Positions 1-11,732 of a DNA stretch of 64,000 nucleotides are shown here, piece by piece. Every line of letters begins with the position of its first letter. Position 1 is the first letter of the stretch. The notes under the pieces were generated by a model. That model had not been told where the DNA came from and did no database searches. It was given only the letters and a program-made list of their open reading frames with translations. The position numbers and the translations under genes are program-made. Origin of the DNA: Cytospora piceicola (Eukaryota > Ascomycota > Sordariomycetes > Diaporthales > Cytosporaceae); assembly GCA_023375675.1 (NCBI GenBank), contig JALQBC010000027.1, positions 434,001-498,000 of the forward strand. Direction: 5' to 3'.

Positions 1-1271
1 AGGTAGGTGGTCTACCTAGGTAGGTACCTAGCGTGCCTAGGAGGTACCCAGGTATGTGGTACGGATTACATCAGTGTCACAGTGATGGAAGGGCTGCGTT
101 TCCAGCCAGCGCGTTGTTGGACCGGGCAAGTGTGCGGCAAGTTTGCGTGTCCATTCAACCAACGAATGCGGGGAGCCAATGGTGATGCGGTTAGTACATA
201 TCTGAAACGGGTGCGCTTCTGAGGAACGGCATCGTCTCCAGTGAGCCAAGCTGGAAAAGAATTGGTTGACGAAAACAAAGGTGGCGTTTATTATCGCGGT
301 ACTGCAGGCCGTATGGTTACAGCTCCGAGACGCGTAATGCTCCTCTAACCTCGTGCTACATAGTACGCACCTAGGTATGTACATACACAGTACCTGCCCG
401 CCGTTCGTTAATCCGTAGCTCCGCGAAGCTACCAGGCTACCTACTGTGTAGTGTATGTAGTGTATGTACTTAGTAGGTATGCAAGATCGGGAAAGCTAAC
501 CTTGGTTGGGTTTGGGTGACATTGGGAAGATTCGGTGTACCTACTGTGTAAGTAGGATCGCAGTGTTACTTTCTCATCCTGGGGAAATATGAAATAGTTG
601 TCAATCAAAATTGTCAACCTTGGCTGGTAGCGACGATCGGGGGGGCTACCCAGGTATTATATCATTACTGCTGATTAGAGGAATGGGACATCTGGGGGCT
701 GTTCCAGTATTACAGTATTCCGAGTACGTGGCCACTGAAGTATCCAGTGATATAAACCAGAGTTTCGAGAAAACCGGATTGTTGATAGAGGTTCATTTCG
801 ATTTGACAGGAAGTGGGTGCCTCTTTGCCTGCTCAGATTCGCTAAAAAAAAGGCTGTTCGAAGATTGTCAGCAGGGGATAATTGACAATGATCGATCTAC
901 CTCTCATTGAGGATCATCCGGTTTGTCCGTACCGCGGGCTGATGAAAGGTACCGTACGCAGTAAACATCCAGAGCTTTTGGAAGGAGGAACCTTGAAAGT
1001 CTCAGTGGGGCGTGGGGTGCGCACGTAGTGCCTTCTAGGGTACTTAGGCCTGCTAGGTACTTACAGTAGGTACTGAAGGTATACGGTGGGGATCTGAACG
1101 GGCCACTAAATTGCATGCAGCCACTAATCGACAGGGATTAGGAACACAACTCAAATATGGATCCGTATTTCCCTTGCGTCTGTTGACTCCATGTTCCTGC
1201 AACTGTTCCAAGGTTCTTGTTTCTTGGAAAATGCAACCGGTACGGAGGAAACCGTACATACACCCGTATGC

Positions 1272-1290
1272 ACATACATACATACATACA
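1272..1290. repeat. (ACAT)n microsatellite
   Basis: About four to five perfect ACAT units in non-coding sequence upstream of the first gene. Confidence 0.8.
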
Positions 1291-1987
1291 TTTGACAGTA
1301 GCACGACAAGTGGACCCCCCATCATGCTCAAAAAAAACGGATGAGGAGCAAAGGAGCAACAACTTGAAGGAGCAGCAATCCGCAATGAAGCTGCGTAAGA
1401 GAGCTGCAAGCTGCTGCAGGCTGCAGGCTGCAACTAACATCCAATTCCAGCCCAGCCTGGCCTGCGTTTTCCTGTCTTGTCCACTATCCCGCATCGCCAG
1501 CTCATCCCTCCCAGGTCATTCGTCCTTTGACTTACAGTACCCTTGAACCAAACGCCAGTTGAAAGTCAGTCCCCCCGCCAGCCCGCCTGGGCATCGCCTG
1601 TCTGGTCGACGACAAACCTCGCCTCATCCGCTCGTATCGTCTTACTGCCAATGCTGTCTTCTGATTGAATGGGCGGCTGTTTCGTATTCCCCTTAGTCTA
1701 CCTAGGTATCGTGCAGTATCTATTTTCAAATGTGTGCGTTTGCTTGCCACTCAGGGCATACCTCTCTCATCAGCCAGCCCTCCTTGCAAATCTTTCAATC
1801 TCTTGTTCTTGTCCGTGTTTGTTGCATGTAGTGTGTGGTATTTCTTCTAAACCTGTTTACACTTACAGCAGTGTGCGAGCGGCAGAGATTGCCTATTTCC
1901 TGCAGGATTACCAGCTCCTTTCTTCTTGACCACCTACTTACGGACTACCTATTCCTACTACTGCTCCGGAGTCAAGGCAGTTGTTTC

Positions 1988-2022
1988 TCATCATCATCAT
2001 CATCATCACCATCATCATCATT
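1988..2022. repeat. (CAT)n microsatellite
   Basis: A run of TCA/CAT triplets interrupted by one CAC. It lies in the pyrimidine-rich stretch upstream of the gene at 2676. Confidence 0.8.
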
Positions 2023-2675
2023 ATCCAATCAACCAAGTCTGAAATCCTTGTCCCAGTTTAAACTTGAACTTGGACAGATACCGATCGGATCGAATCGAAT
2101 CGCATCTACATACATACCATAGTAGGGTAGTACGGATCCATGCCACACACAGTAGCACGGGCTCACCCTACCAGAGAGAGCATGAGCGCCATCGAAATCG
2201 ACCCAGCAAAATACCTACTCAGGTAACCCCCCCGTGCCGTAATCCGACAGAACTGGTTTTCATCCAGCCATAGCAGTCCCTGGTCCACTTGGCTTCCTGA
2301 ATTGTTCCTTTCGTTTTGTTGGACAAGCCTGGACGGTTGGACCATATGCTCCCCGGACCTTCCTCTGCAGGGCTCCGTTACTAATACCCGTGTCCATCCT
2401 CATCTCCTTCTCCCACTCACATCCCCGACTTCCCTCTTTTTTACCTTCCCGCCTTGGCCAACTCTTCGGCTGCGATTCGGCCACACGGCGTAATACCGTC
2501 ACGAGGCGTTGATCGACAGGACAGCCTTACATCACCATCCAATTACCACTAATATTGCCGACGCGCTTGACTGACGGAATGGCGGTCTCACATTCTGCAT
2601 GACCGCCTGGACGGCTCTATCCACCCTGTCAGCCTGTCAGGCCTGTCCGATTCCTCGGGCAACCAGCCGCCGACC

Positions 2676-5600
2676 ATGGGTAACGCTCCATCCAAGGAGC
2701 CTCAAGGCCGGCCCTCTCAAAAGCTGGCTAAACCTCGAAATGCCACCCAGGCCACAGCTGGACTGTTGAAGCCCAATGGCCCTTCATTTACTACCAATAT
2801 TACTACCACTACTACTACTACTACTACCACCACCACCGCCACCACCAACCGACATCCCCCTGGTCCTAGTAGTCCCGACCTAATAACCATCCCGTACTCC
2901 GAGACTACCACCCCACACGTGCTAGCCGACGACGACGACGACAGACACGGAGACTTGGATTCCGAGAAGAGAAACTCCTTCCTGGGTTCTTCAAAGCCAC
3001 AAAGACGCCTTAGTCTGTTTCGATCCAAATCCTCCCAAGAAGCCTCCGAGCGCCGCAGGTCCAGGCGAAATACCATCGTTGGCGCGCCTATCAACTACCT
3101 GGCACCGGAGAACCCATCTGTTGTGAGGGCCAATTCTGTGAACACCCATAACCTTGAAGGTGGATCGAATAGGTATAGTGGCCTGCTTGTTCCAGAGAGG
3201 TAAGTCTGTCTGCATGTGTATTCAACCCCTTCAATGCTGATCGTGTATTTTCTTGTTGAAGTCGGTCAGCCGCCGGATGCCGTGCCTCGTGGGCCCCCGA
3301 TCGATTTTATGAGACTCAACGGGTCCTCAACCGCGTTCAGGAACAATCAACAGGGCTCTTCAAGAGTCATACGTTCAATTCGCAATTTGCGCCCACGCCC
3401 GAAGACATGCAAACACCAGCATGGCGACGACGCTCGCTGCCTGTACAGCCGCGAGAGACACAGCCGCTAGAGAATGCATCAATGAGTCGAACCGACTCCG
3501 AGTTGTCGATGCACCCTCCGATGCGACGCCGATCCATGGTCCAGACTCCCGGAGTTGCCACACGCAGTGTTCGACCCGGCCGGACGAACCCAAGATCTAG
3601 TGTCCGACAGGGTCGTACAGTTACGCCGACTCTTGCGACACAAGCATCTTTTGAGACGGACGACAGCATCCCGTCCATCCCACCTCTTCCAACCCCTTAC
3701 CGCCTCGAGTTGGAGGCGCCTCGCGTAGCGACCCCGAAGGACGGCGAGTATAGTACAACGGGTGCCTTTAAACTGGGGACACTACGCATTACGAATGGCA
3801 GTCCCGACTGGACTCCCGCGGGCTCTACTGAAGCCGAGCCCACTGTCTCACGCCCGGATTATTTCACCGCGATACCACCACCTGCGAAGAGTGAAAAAAG
3901 GGTGGACAATGTACAGGCGTCGACGCTGTCTGCGGAACACCGAAACTCGGACGTGACATGCCGTGAATCTGACAAGCCTGAATCTGGGTTCAGCAGCAAG
4001 ACAAATGTGCCCAGTCTGTCAATCACTGTCCCTCCTGCAGGGCCCCTCAGTCAGTACACAAGTGGTCTACAACTGAGTCCGATTGAATTCGACGACACCC
4101 CTCTATTCAATCCCTTGCTTGAGATCCAAACTGAGCACACAGCGGTGGAGGATCTAATCTTCGATATGGAGGACGACAGCCAGCCCGAAATACCAGCTGT
4201 TGAGAAGCTGGACGTCAGGCTAGATCCAAGTGCCAAAGGCCTCCCGCCGCAATCCCTCGTCGATCCAATGCAACCTGAGGGCGTACAGAGAACGGACAGC
4301 GGTTTCGTGTCGAATTCTGTTTCAGTATCCTCGACGTCTAACACGTCCCTGACCAAGGCGGACTCTGGCTATAGTTCCAGCGTTTCGCTGCGCTCATTCC
4401 GCAGTGGCAAGAAAGCACCGGCAACGGAGAAGGTTACGGGACGGGATTCGACGGAGAGTGTCAGGAAATCACCTGAAGTTGATGACACAGAACCACGCCA
4501 TGCGCTGGAGCTTCAGTTCCCCAGTCCACTCTCCGCTGAGGATATTTATGCTCCCTGGGCTCCAGAGTCCGACAAGGCTCCAATATCTCCCACGGATCAT
4601 GACTCCACCGAGCAGGCTGGCCGCTCTCTGCCAAGTAACGCCAATGGAGACGATGTCCGTGCGAAGCTGATGAGTCTGGGCAGGGCGCGCACGAAAGCAG
4701 TACAACAGCTGCCAAATATTGATCTTAGCCAAATTGGAGATCGAAATACCAGATCGTACGAACCTGCCTCGCCCGTTCCAGCAAGTGCGAAGTCTGACAC
4801 ATCGGATTCAGCGTCTCCATTGAGCATTGGTAGCAATTCGCAAAAGCATGGGAGACTTCACAGGCTGCTGAGTCTGAGAGGCTCGGGTTTTTCGAGGGCT
4901 CCTCTAACAGCTCATGTGACACATGCAGTCGATAAGCAAGTTCCTTCGGTTCCCCAAGATATTGAGGAAAAGTTGCGAGAACATACTGGCCGGTTCCCCA
5001 TGACCACAAAGAGGCTCGCCTTGAGATCTCAGATGAGCAAGGAGACACTGAAGACGATCCTTAGTGTCGGAAGTCTGGAACTCTCCATGGAGGATGACCT
5101 CCCGCCCACGCCGGGGTTCTTCGAAACGGATTCGGAGGACGAAGAGGCATATCATGCTTCCGGTGACGCCTCTCTTAGGCAGACTATCAACTCGATGCAG
5201 TCCAATTTCAAACAAGCTGCCGTGTCGATGATGCCAAACAAAAAGTCGATCACACGGAAGGCGGGTCCGATCCGCAAGGAGCCTCAGGGGTATCAGGAGT
5301 CAGTAACCAAGCAGACTTCTGAAAACGACGGACTAGAACTCACAAGTTACACTGCAGTAAACCATAGTCTGGGTAACAGCGTATATGACGTTGCTGCCAA
5401 AGCACTGACGGAGGGCCAGGCTCAGCATACAAGACGTGCAAGCCGATCCATGACTCTGACCGAGAAGAGCCACCATCTTCAGCTGAGAACGTACAGTCTT
5501 AACACGACGTTGAGTCCAAGGGACAGTTACCTGTTAGCCCCAAGTTCTAGCCCGCGGGATGCATCCCCACCGACGAAAGAGAAGTCTCCACCTGTCAGCA

Positions 5601-6229
5601 TGGGAACGAGGTCGTTTCGTACCCCTCCACCACTGAGCCCTCGAAGTCCAGCTGTGCTCCGCAAGAAAAGTCGGGAGGCCATACGCAGCCCAACGACCAA
5701 TCCGTCTGATGTGCCTCCCGTTCCGACTCTTACCCGTCGAGGCTCTTTGGATAGTATTCGACGAATTGCATCGGCTACTGCCTCCAACTATCGAGCCGCG
5801 GACTGGGACCCTCAGGCCCACCAGGATTCTCTTGGCTCACAGTTATCATCCCTACACGCCAGTTACCACAGCACCCTCTCATCGGTGCCGAGCGGCCGTG
5901 TTCAAAGTGCAGCACGCGCCCATCAGTCTGGTCAACATTACAACGACACAGTACTAAAGCAACACTCGAACATCATTCGAGATCAGCAGCAGGCAGTAGA
6001 TATGCCACAAGCAGCACACCAGGGTCCAAGGCCACGGTCTTTCTCCCAATCAGACCACTGGCACCGTCCCAAGGTTGTTGAGGAAGAACGGTCAAAGAAA
6101 CATGCGCGCTACCCTCCTTATATGCCTCGCGGGCTGCATCGTCGAAACCAGAGCGCGGGCAACCCACCCTACCGTGTTCTACACAGCTACAACTCACCGG
6201 CATATCGCAATGCGCCGATCTGGGGTTGA
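2676..6229 (+). CDS. Large disordered serine-rich protein, possible N-myristoylation, function unknown
   Basis: Two exons, 2676-3199 and 3262-6229, separated by a 62-bp intron (GTAAGT donor, TTGAAG acceptor). The phase-2 junction joins cleanly and gives 1,163 residues. The start ATG sits in a good fungal context (ACCATGG). The protein opens MGNAPSKE, which fits the N-myristoylation pattern (Gly2, Ser6), so it may be membrane-anchored; that is inference. Residues 43-57 are a nearly pure threonine run encoded by an ACT/ACC microsatellite. The rest is low-complexity, rich in Ser, Pro, Arg and Thr, with short acidic patches (ETDSEDEE, about residue 735) and many SP/TP and RxxS sites, suggesting a phosphorylated scaffold. 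The tail is basic and ends RNAPIWG. I see no enzymatic domain or transmembrane segment and do not recognise the family by name. The gene stands alone on its strand; its 3' neighbour is convergent. Confidence 0.85.
2800..2850 (+). repeat. In-frame ACT/ACC trinucleotide run (poly-Thr)
   Basis: A perfect to near-perfect ACT run passing into ACC inside the first exon. It encodes about 14 threonines and is likely to vary in length between strains. Confidence 0.85.
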
Positions 6230-7271
6230 GCAACTTACTCTGGGATCCAGATCCAATTTTCCTGCCATTTTTTTTTCTTTGTGGACCTTGATACCCTCTC
6301 GAAAGCATTTCCTTCTGAAGGGTGAAGAAGCCTTGCATTACCCTGCATCAAACCGGCGTTTTACATCCACCATATCATCCGAGATATACCGACGATCATT
6401 CCAAATGCATCCATCCTTTCTATGTTCGACATCGACTGTCCCGATCGCAGGACCATCCAAATCCGACGGCGTGCGCTGTCGGTCGATCTGCTCTGGACTA
6501 CCAGAGTCCCATTTTTTCCTTTTTGTTGTACCCAGGCGGCATGCATGTCACACATTTGGGGATTTGTTTCCCTGTCAACAGCCTTTTAACATCAGCATTC
6601 AACACATCGGCAACAGTCGTAACGGGGGGTCTGGTTCCATATCATTCCCACGACGGTCGTGGCCGGAACTATCATTACCGAGAAGACTTCGAGAGAAAAA
6701 GTCCGTCTCAGGAAATCATTATCTATTATCCTCCATACCCAGATATTTTTACTTTATCTTTGTTTCTTTCCTTTTGCGCTTGTGCTTTGGTGCTGGAGAT
6801 CAACATAAAGACATTATACCCGACGGACCAAGTTCGTCAAAACTTGTGTTTTGTTTCTAGTTTCAATGTGTAGGGGGAGGGAGATAATTGGGGGGGGTCA
6901 AATGCATGTTGATCGAGGCGATGGATTGTGGCCCGGGGAGGGGGGGCTTGTACTAGCATCCGCTGGCTCTGCCAGCTTGAATATGATATCATATAAAGCA
7001 GTAATTTCTCTCGATGAAACATCGTGGATTGCGTTGATCGTTTTGGTCTGTCTTCGCTTCCCGTCAGCTTGCAGAATGACAGTCGTTGCAACGGATCACT
7101 CAACAAGGAATTTATGATCCCTACCTGGCGAGATCGACAGTACTCGACTTCACGACGCTGAGAAGTGTCACCAGCAAATACCAGTATCACCATTATTGTG
7201 CCTTTGGGTATCAATCATCCAAGAACAGCGCCTCAGTCTTAAACACATATTCCTCAAACTATGAATCATCA
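6230..7271. other. Convergent intergenic region, probable 3' UTRs
   Basis: Lies between the stop of the + strand gene at 6229 and the stop of the - strand regulator at 7272. Two overlapping open frames run through it (6075-6860 and 6322-6873, +), but they begin inside or just after the upstream gene, have no domain and look like chance reading of 3' UTR. No other gene is visible. Confidence 0.6.
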
Positions 7272-10200
7272 TCATGAGCGCTCCTCGCTCCCTACGCGGC
7301 TAATAACGCTACTCTGCGCCCCCGAAGGGAGCCTACTCGCGCGCCCGGCAACGCCGCTCCCAAGGTCCCGCAGCAGGTTCCCCAGGCTCTCGACCAGGGG
7401 CGGGAGGGGCTCCGACAGCACGGGGTAGTTGCCCCTGAACACGTCCCTCGCGACCGAGAGGATCCTCCCCGGGTCCGACAGCGGCTCCACCGGGCCGCCC
7501 CGGGACGACGGCTGGAGGGCGGGGACGCCGCGGTCGAACTGGAGGAAGGCCTTGGTGTCGCGGGTCTCCTCGCCGTCGAGGAGGACGAACCTGGTGGTGC
7601 TTCTGCCGCGGCTGGGCGACGCCCGCTTGCTGGTGCTCCCTTGGTGGTGGTGGTGGTGGTGGTGGTGTTGATGATGTCCGCCTGGTTGTAGGAGGTCTGG
7701 CTCCCCGCCGCCGTCCGGGAACGAAGACGGGTAGAACAGCCCATATACCCACAGCGTCAGGCTGGCCAGGTAGACAGCGATCGCGTTGAACCCCCTCAGG
7801 CTCGTCGGGGGCAGCCTCCGCGCGTTGGCGATGACCTGGCCTGCGTGCCAGCATGCGTGGCGCGCCTCGGGCGTGTTGGCCCAGTTTTCCTCCAGAGATG
7901 CGGCGGCACGGCGGGCCTCTTCTTCGCCACACTTGCCTGCATATTTCTGGAGCTCGTCCGGCGACACGTGCAGGATCATGAGGAAGAGCTCGAGCACGAT
8001 GGTAAGATGGTTGCTGTGGTAGTCCGAGGTGTAGATGAACGTGGTTAAGACACTGAGATCACTATAAAGTCCCTGGTGCTGGGACTTGAGCCACAGACGC
8101 TCAGATCCTTTGTCCTTGGAGAGGGCATAGAACCGTACGGCCTCGCGGTAGCCCCATATTTGGCCCCAATAGCCGTGGAGTATAGCGTTGTAGCAGAGTT
8201 CTATATCGATAAACTCCTCGAGCTCCTCGAGGACGTCGATACAGTGCATTATTTCAGAGATGCGCGGGAGCGGCCTGGGCATAGCAGCCTTCGAATGCTG
8301 TATCTGGCGCCATGCCTCGGCTGTCGGTGCTCTCCAGAGATCTCGTGATGCGGGGAGACTAAATGAGAGCTCGCCGAAGGAGATCAGAGGGTTCGTCTGG
8401 AGGCTGACGGATGTTTGGACGCCGTATGTGAAGAGATGGATGATCAGCCTGAAGACGGGTTAGATTTGACGGTATTTGCTGGGCTGAGGGCCAACTACCT
8501 CTTGTACGACTCTCGTACAATGAACTTCTGCCACTTTGCCTCCAGAACTTCTGCGGAATCAGAGTCTAGTGGTAACAGGGAAGGCGAGTCGGCTGGAGCA
8601 GAAAATGTCCCGGCTCGTCGAAGCATCTACAACAAACCGCATCAGCGTCCACATCGGGCTCGGTCACGTCATGTTGTGCAGCACCGACTGTCAAGAGAGG
8701 CTGGATGAAGCTCTCGGCTATCTCCATTTTGCGTTTGAACCCACTCCACATCCCGACCTCCAGAGAAAGCATGAACGCTTGCAGGGCCTTCAAGTCCCGA
8801 GTATTCACGTTAGACTTCTCGAACTGTTGTCCTCAAGTTAGCACCCGCAACTACTCAGTCACATGCGTTGCAGTTGGTGGCTCACCAAGTCGCTAATGCC
8901 AATCCTGACGATTTCATGCATCGCCAAACCAAATTGCCATATAGCACTGACCGAGATGAAGCCTGAGCCGCTCGATATGAGAGATGCTAACAGCTCTGGA
9001 AGGGTGTCCTCCGGGTTGAAGGACGCAACGTGTATCCAGCTGTCGAACTGATGCTCTTCTTGGACGAAGTGAGCCTGTAACAAGTAGTTCAGAAGATTTA
9101 GACTGGGAAAGGATGGCACTTTCAGTGGATCTTTATTCTGGGCCAGGACCATTGAGAAAATCTGGTCCCGTTGATGAGTGCTCATTTCCAGCTTATAGGT
9201 TGGTCTTAGCCTTCCGAAGGCAGGCGTCTGTGAGATGGACTGCTCGTCGATGCGGAGGGCCTCTTTTTGCTGCCGTACGTAGTCCTCCTTCGCTGGTTCC
9301 CATAGCCAGGGAGAACGTTTAAAGGCACAATGTCCACGAGAAGGGTCGCTGACGGTTTTTCGAGGTGATGGTTTCCTGGTGTCAGTGGTGATATTAGGAA
9401 TACTTGAGGTCTTTGGGCTAGGCTCTTGAAGATCAAACTGCGGGATGGAAAAAGCGTCGAGGTCTGAGTCCCACGACATGGAGAAGTCCATATCCTGGAA
9501 GAAATCGTGCAGGGGATTGAAGTAAACCATATCATCCGATACGGGGTCTACCAATGATGCAGTTGGGACCATGACATCGGGCATACAAGATGATGGTTCC
9601 ATGCCATCATGCATTGGGTTATGTGCAGTTTCGACATCATTCTCCATGACTGAGTCCATCGTCATCCCATCAGAAGGCGAGTTGCCTGTTCCTAGATACG
9701 GGGTCAGCCAGCGTCATGTTGTGGCGTTTCGAGGTCAGAGAGATAAATGAGGTGACTGACCTTCTGTGGGTGTCTTCTGTTGGGTGGCGCGTCTCGTCGA
9801 TGCCTTACAGACAAGCTTTTTGCAACGACACCTCCCACAAGGTTTCTGATCGTCACATTTCGCTTTTGCGGCTGCGCATGGCTCGCAAGCCCGGACGGCG
9901 CGGTCACTGCGTCTTATCAACGGCTTGGAATTTCTAGCATTTCGATCGTGGGTGGCCTCATGGCGGGTTAAGAGATCCCTGTATATGTTAGTTTCGAAAT
10001 CGGTTCAGACCCAGGTCACGGTCATGATGTGCCTGGCTTCTGGGAACGACTGAGATCAAAGGAAAAAAAAGGAGATGTCACTTGTAACATGGTTCAAGGT
10101 GATCGGGACTCGACTCGGGGACTCACGCTCGGTTGAACCTTTTTGGGCATCTCGTGCACTGGTACGGTCTTGCATTTTCGTGGGATTTTAGGTGGCGTGT

Positions 10201-10455
10201 GAGATGATCAGCTCTCTCGTAGACACTTTTGCATATATGGCAGATGTGCTGCTGCTGTTGTGGAGTGGACAAAGATGGGTAGGACGTGGTGGATGTAGCT
10301 CCCGTTGGTGTTTTCTTTAGCCGTTTTGCCTTCCTCGCGGATTGATGTTCCTGCTGTTGCTGGTTAGGGACGGAAGGGGAGAGGAATGATGACAGCATCA
10401 GATCCGAGCCGGCAGCGTCACACAATATGTCGATGCCAGTTTGTTCTGCCATCAT
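7272..10455 (-). CDS. C2H2 plus Zn(II)2Cys6 fungal-specific transcription factor
   Basis: Six exons that all join in phase: 10455-10127, 9978-9761, 9691-8886, 8823-8689, 8626-8499 and 8448-7272 (930 residues). The introns are 148, 69, 62, 62 and 50 bp. Two C2H2 fingers occupy residues 72-92 (C72, C75, H88, H92) and 100-120 (C100, C103, H116, H120); the second is split by intron 1. A Zn2Cys6 cluster follows (C141, C144, C151, C157, C160, C167; spacing 2-6-5-2-6). Residues 450-760 match the fungal transcription-factor middle domain of this architecture (W-S-G-x-K-R-K-M-E-I-A-E-S-F, then M-L-R-R-A-G, then F-S-L-P-A-S-R-D-L-W-R-A-P-T). A nuclear DNA-binding regulator is expected; its targets are unknown. 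A CAC-encoded histidine run lies near residue 765. It resembles proteins named 'C6 and C2H2 transcription factor RegA-like'. The donor of intron 4 (GTCGGT) is weak, but the splice restores the conserved M-L-R-R stretch. Confidence 0.92.
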
Positions 10456-11003
10456 GGCTACATTTCAACACTGTCGAGGTCCATTGCTAAGGTCAGGGGA
10501 AATACCAGAGTTCCGGGTGGAGGAAGGGGGACCACTGTTGTTACTTCGGGACCAAAACGGTAACCGGCCAAGCCGGCTTCTACCCCGGGTCCGTTTCGAG
10601 CCACACCGCCTAGCGTGTGGGGAATCCTTGGGAGGATCCACCATGGGCGTAACTAGTTCACTACGATCCCATGGGGTCTCATATATCAGTTTTGATGTAC
10701 TGTAGTACCGCATTGGTTACATCCGTACTCCGTATATCTGGTCAAATGTGATCGCTTTGGAGCTCGTGCTCCAACCTGTATAATGTTCTATCTATATCAA
10801 CTTGCGGACCACCTCACTGACATCTGGACTGACAGGACATGTGCCGAATAACGAAGAAACCACCAACGCGCTGCGCAATGCTGTCAACGCAAATAACGGT
10901 AAGAAATGAACGAGCCACTACGGCGCGTAAATGCTGCAAAACCTCGAATGCCACGATCGCCTCACTACAGCTTCCGGGCCGAGCGAGAACGAACACATGG
11001 GCG
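10456..11003. promoter_or_regulatory. Upstream region of the C2H2/Zn2Cys6 regulator
   Basis: Non-coding gap between the regulator start (10455) and the stop of the next - strand gene (11004). It contains CGG-TAA-CCG at 10558-10566, an inverted pair of the triplets that Zn2Cys6 proteins bind, followed by CCGGCCAAGCCGG at 10564-10576. A self-regulatory site is possible but unproven. Confidence 0.35.
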
Positions 11004-11732
11004 TCATTTCCGATACAAGTCCCTCAGCTTTCCCATCTTCCTCCTCACCCCCAGGCCGGACCCTTTCTCCCCCTCCTCGAGGTTCATTGACATGTTCGGC
11101 CGTGCCGACCCGGTCGGGTGTTCCTTCTGCAGCTTCTTGGTCTCGCGCCTCTCGCCCGTGACCGACGACTGCCGTCGCACCTCGATGAGGGGGTTGTTTA
11201 TCAGCCACGAAGGACCACCCGAGAGGCTGTACGACTTTTGTCTTCGGTGCGCTTGGTGGTCGCCATATTGCTGTGTCGTCAAGGGTTGTGTCCTCGTGGA
11301 CTTGGACCTTGCGATGCTAGTGGTCGGTTGGTGAGATGGTGAGGAAGCGGGCGCTGGCTGGGGGGGTGGCGATGACGTCGACGAGCCGGGGGTCGTCGGG
11401 TTCATGTATGAATATTGATTCCGGCGACGTTGCAGCTTGTTTGCTTGAGCCGGCTGCTCGTCCAGTATAGCAGGATAGGGACGGATACAATCCACATGTT
11501 GATGGCGATGATGAGAATCGCGGGAGCGCAGGGAGCCCAAGGAGTCGACGTCCGGGTCTGGATGGTATTGGGACGTTGACGTTGACCCCGCGTCCGGGTC
11601 CGGGTCCGTGAACGGGTCTCCATGTCCGAGCAGCGAGTCGAAATGCGAAGCGGGGTCATCCGCCTCGGTCCCGTTCGTCTGCCCGCTTATGACTACCTGT
11701 TGTGTCGGTCGTCTCGCGAAGAATGGGGCCAT
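11004..11732 (-). CDS. Small disordered basic protein, function unknown
   Basis: Single-exon frame of 242 residues from ATG 11732 (MAPFFARRP, with a purine at -3). The same frame extends in-phase to an upstream ATG at 11885 with a less favourable context, which would add 51 residues; I prefer the inner start. The protein is rich in Pro, Ser, Gln, His and Arg, with an acidic DPDPDAG stretch, a proline-serine-rich middle and a basic end (RRKMGKLRDLYRK). I see no signal peptide, membrane segment or known domain. It lies 549 bp upstream of the regulator on the same strand. The family is not recognised; reality as a gene rests on length, composition and codon pattern in a single frame. Confidence 0.6.
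   Translation of the reverse strand: MAPFFARRPTQQVVISGQTNGTEADDPASHFDSLLGHGDPFTDPDPDAGSTSTSQYHPDPDVDSLGSLRSRDSHHRHQHVDCIRPYPAILDEQPAQANKLQRRRNQYSYMNPTTPGSSTSSPPPQPAPASSPSHQPTTSIARSKSTRTQPLTTQQYGDHQAHRRQKSYSLSGGPSWLINNPLIEVRRQSSVTGERRETKKLQKEHPTGSARPNMSMNLEEGEKGSGLGVRRKMGKLRDLYRK

Larger units (their letters stand above)
1..2675. other. Intergenic region and probable 5' leader of the MGNAPS-type gene
   Basis: I see no supportable gene here; the open frames are short and mutually overlapping. The first 1.1 kb is rich in TACCTAGGTA-like palindromes and GTAGGTA/TACCTAC pieces (about 1-60, 370-480, 530-560, 1035-1080, 1698-1710). There is an (ACAT)n tract near 1272-1290 and a (CAT)n tract near 1988-2022. 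From about 1,750 to 2,660 the strand is pyrimidine-rich, as is common in fungal promoters and 5' leaders, and this part probably belongs to the downstream gene. Confidence 0.6.

Noticed and set aside
6075..6873. Open frames of 261 and 183 codons after the first gene
   Set aside because: They overlap each other and the upstream gene's end, have no domain or sensible composition, and lie where a 3' UTR is expected.
7292..7932. Frames of 150 and 199 codons on the - strand under the regulator's last exon
   Set aside because: Arginine/proline-rich shadow frames of GC-rich coding sequence with no independent support.
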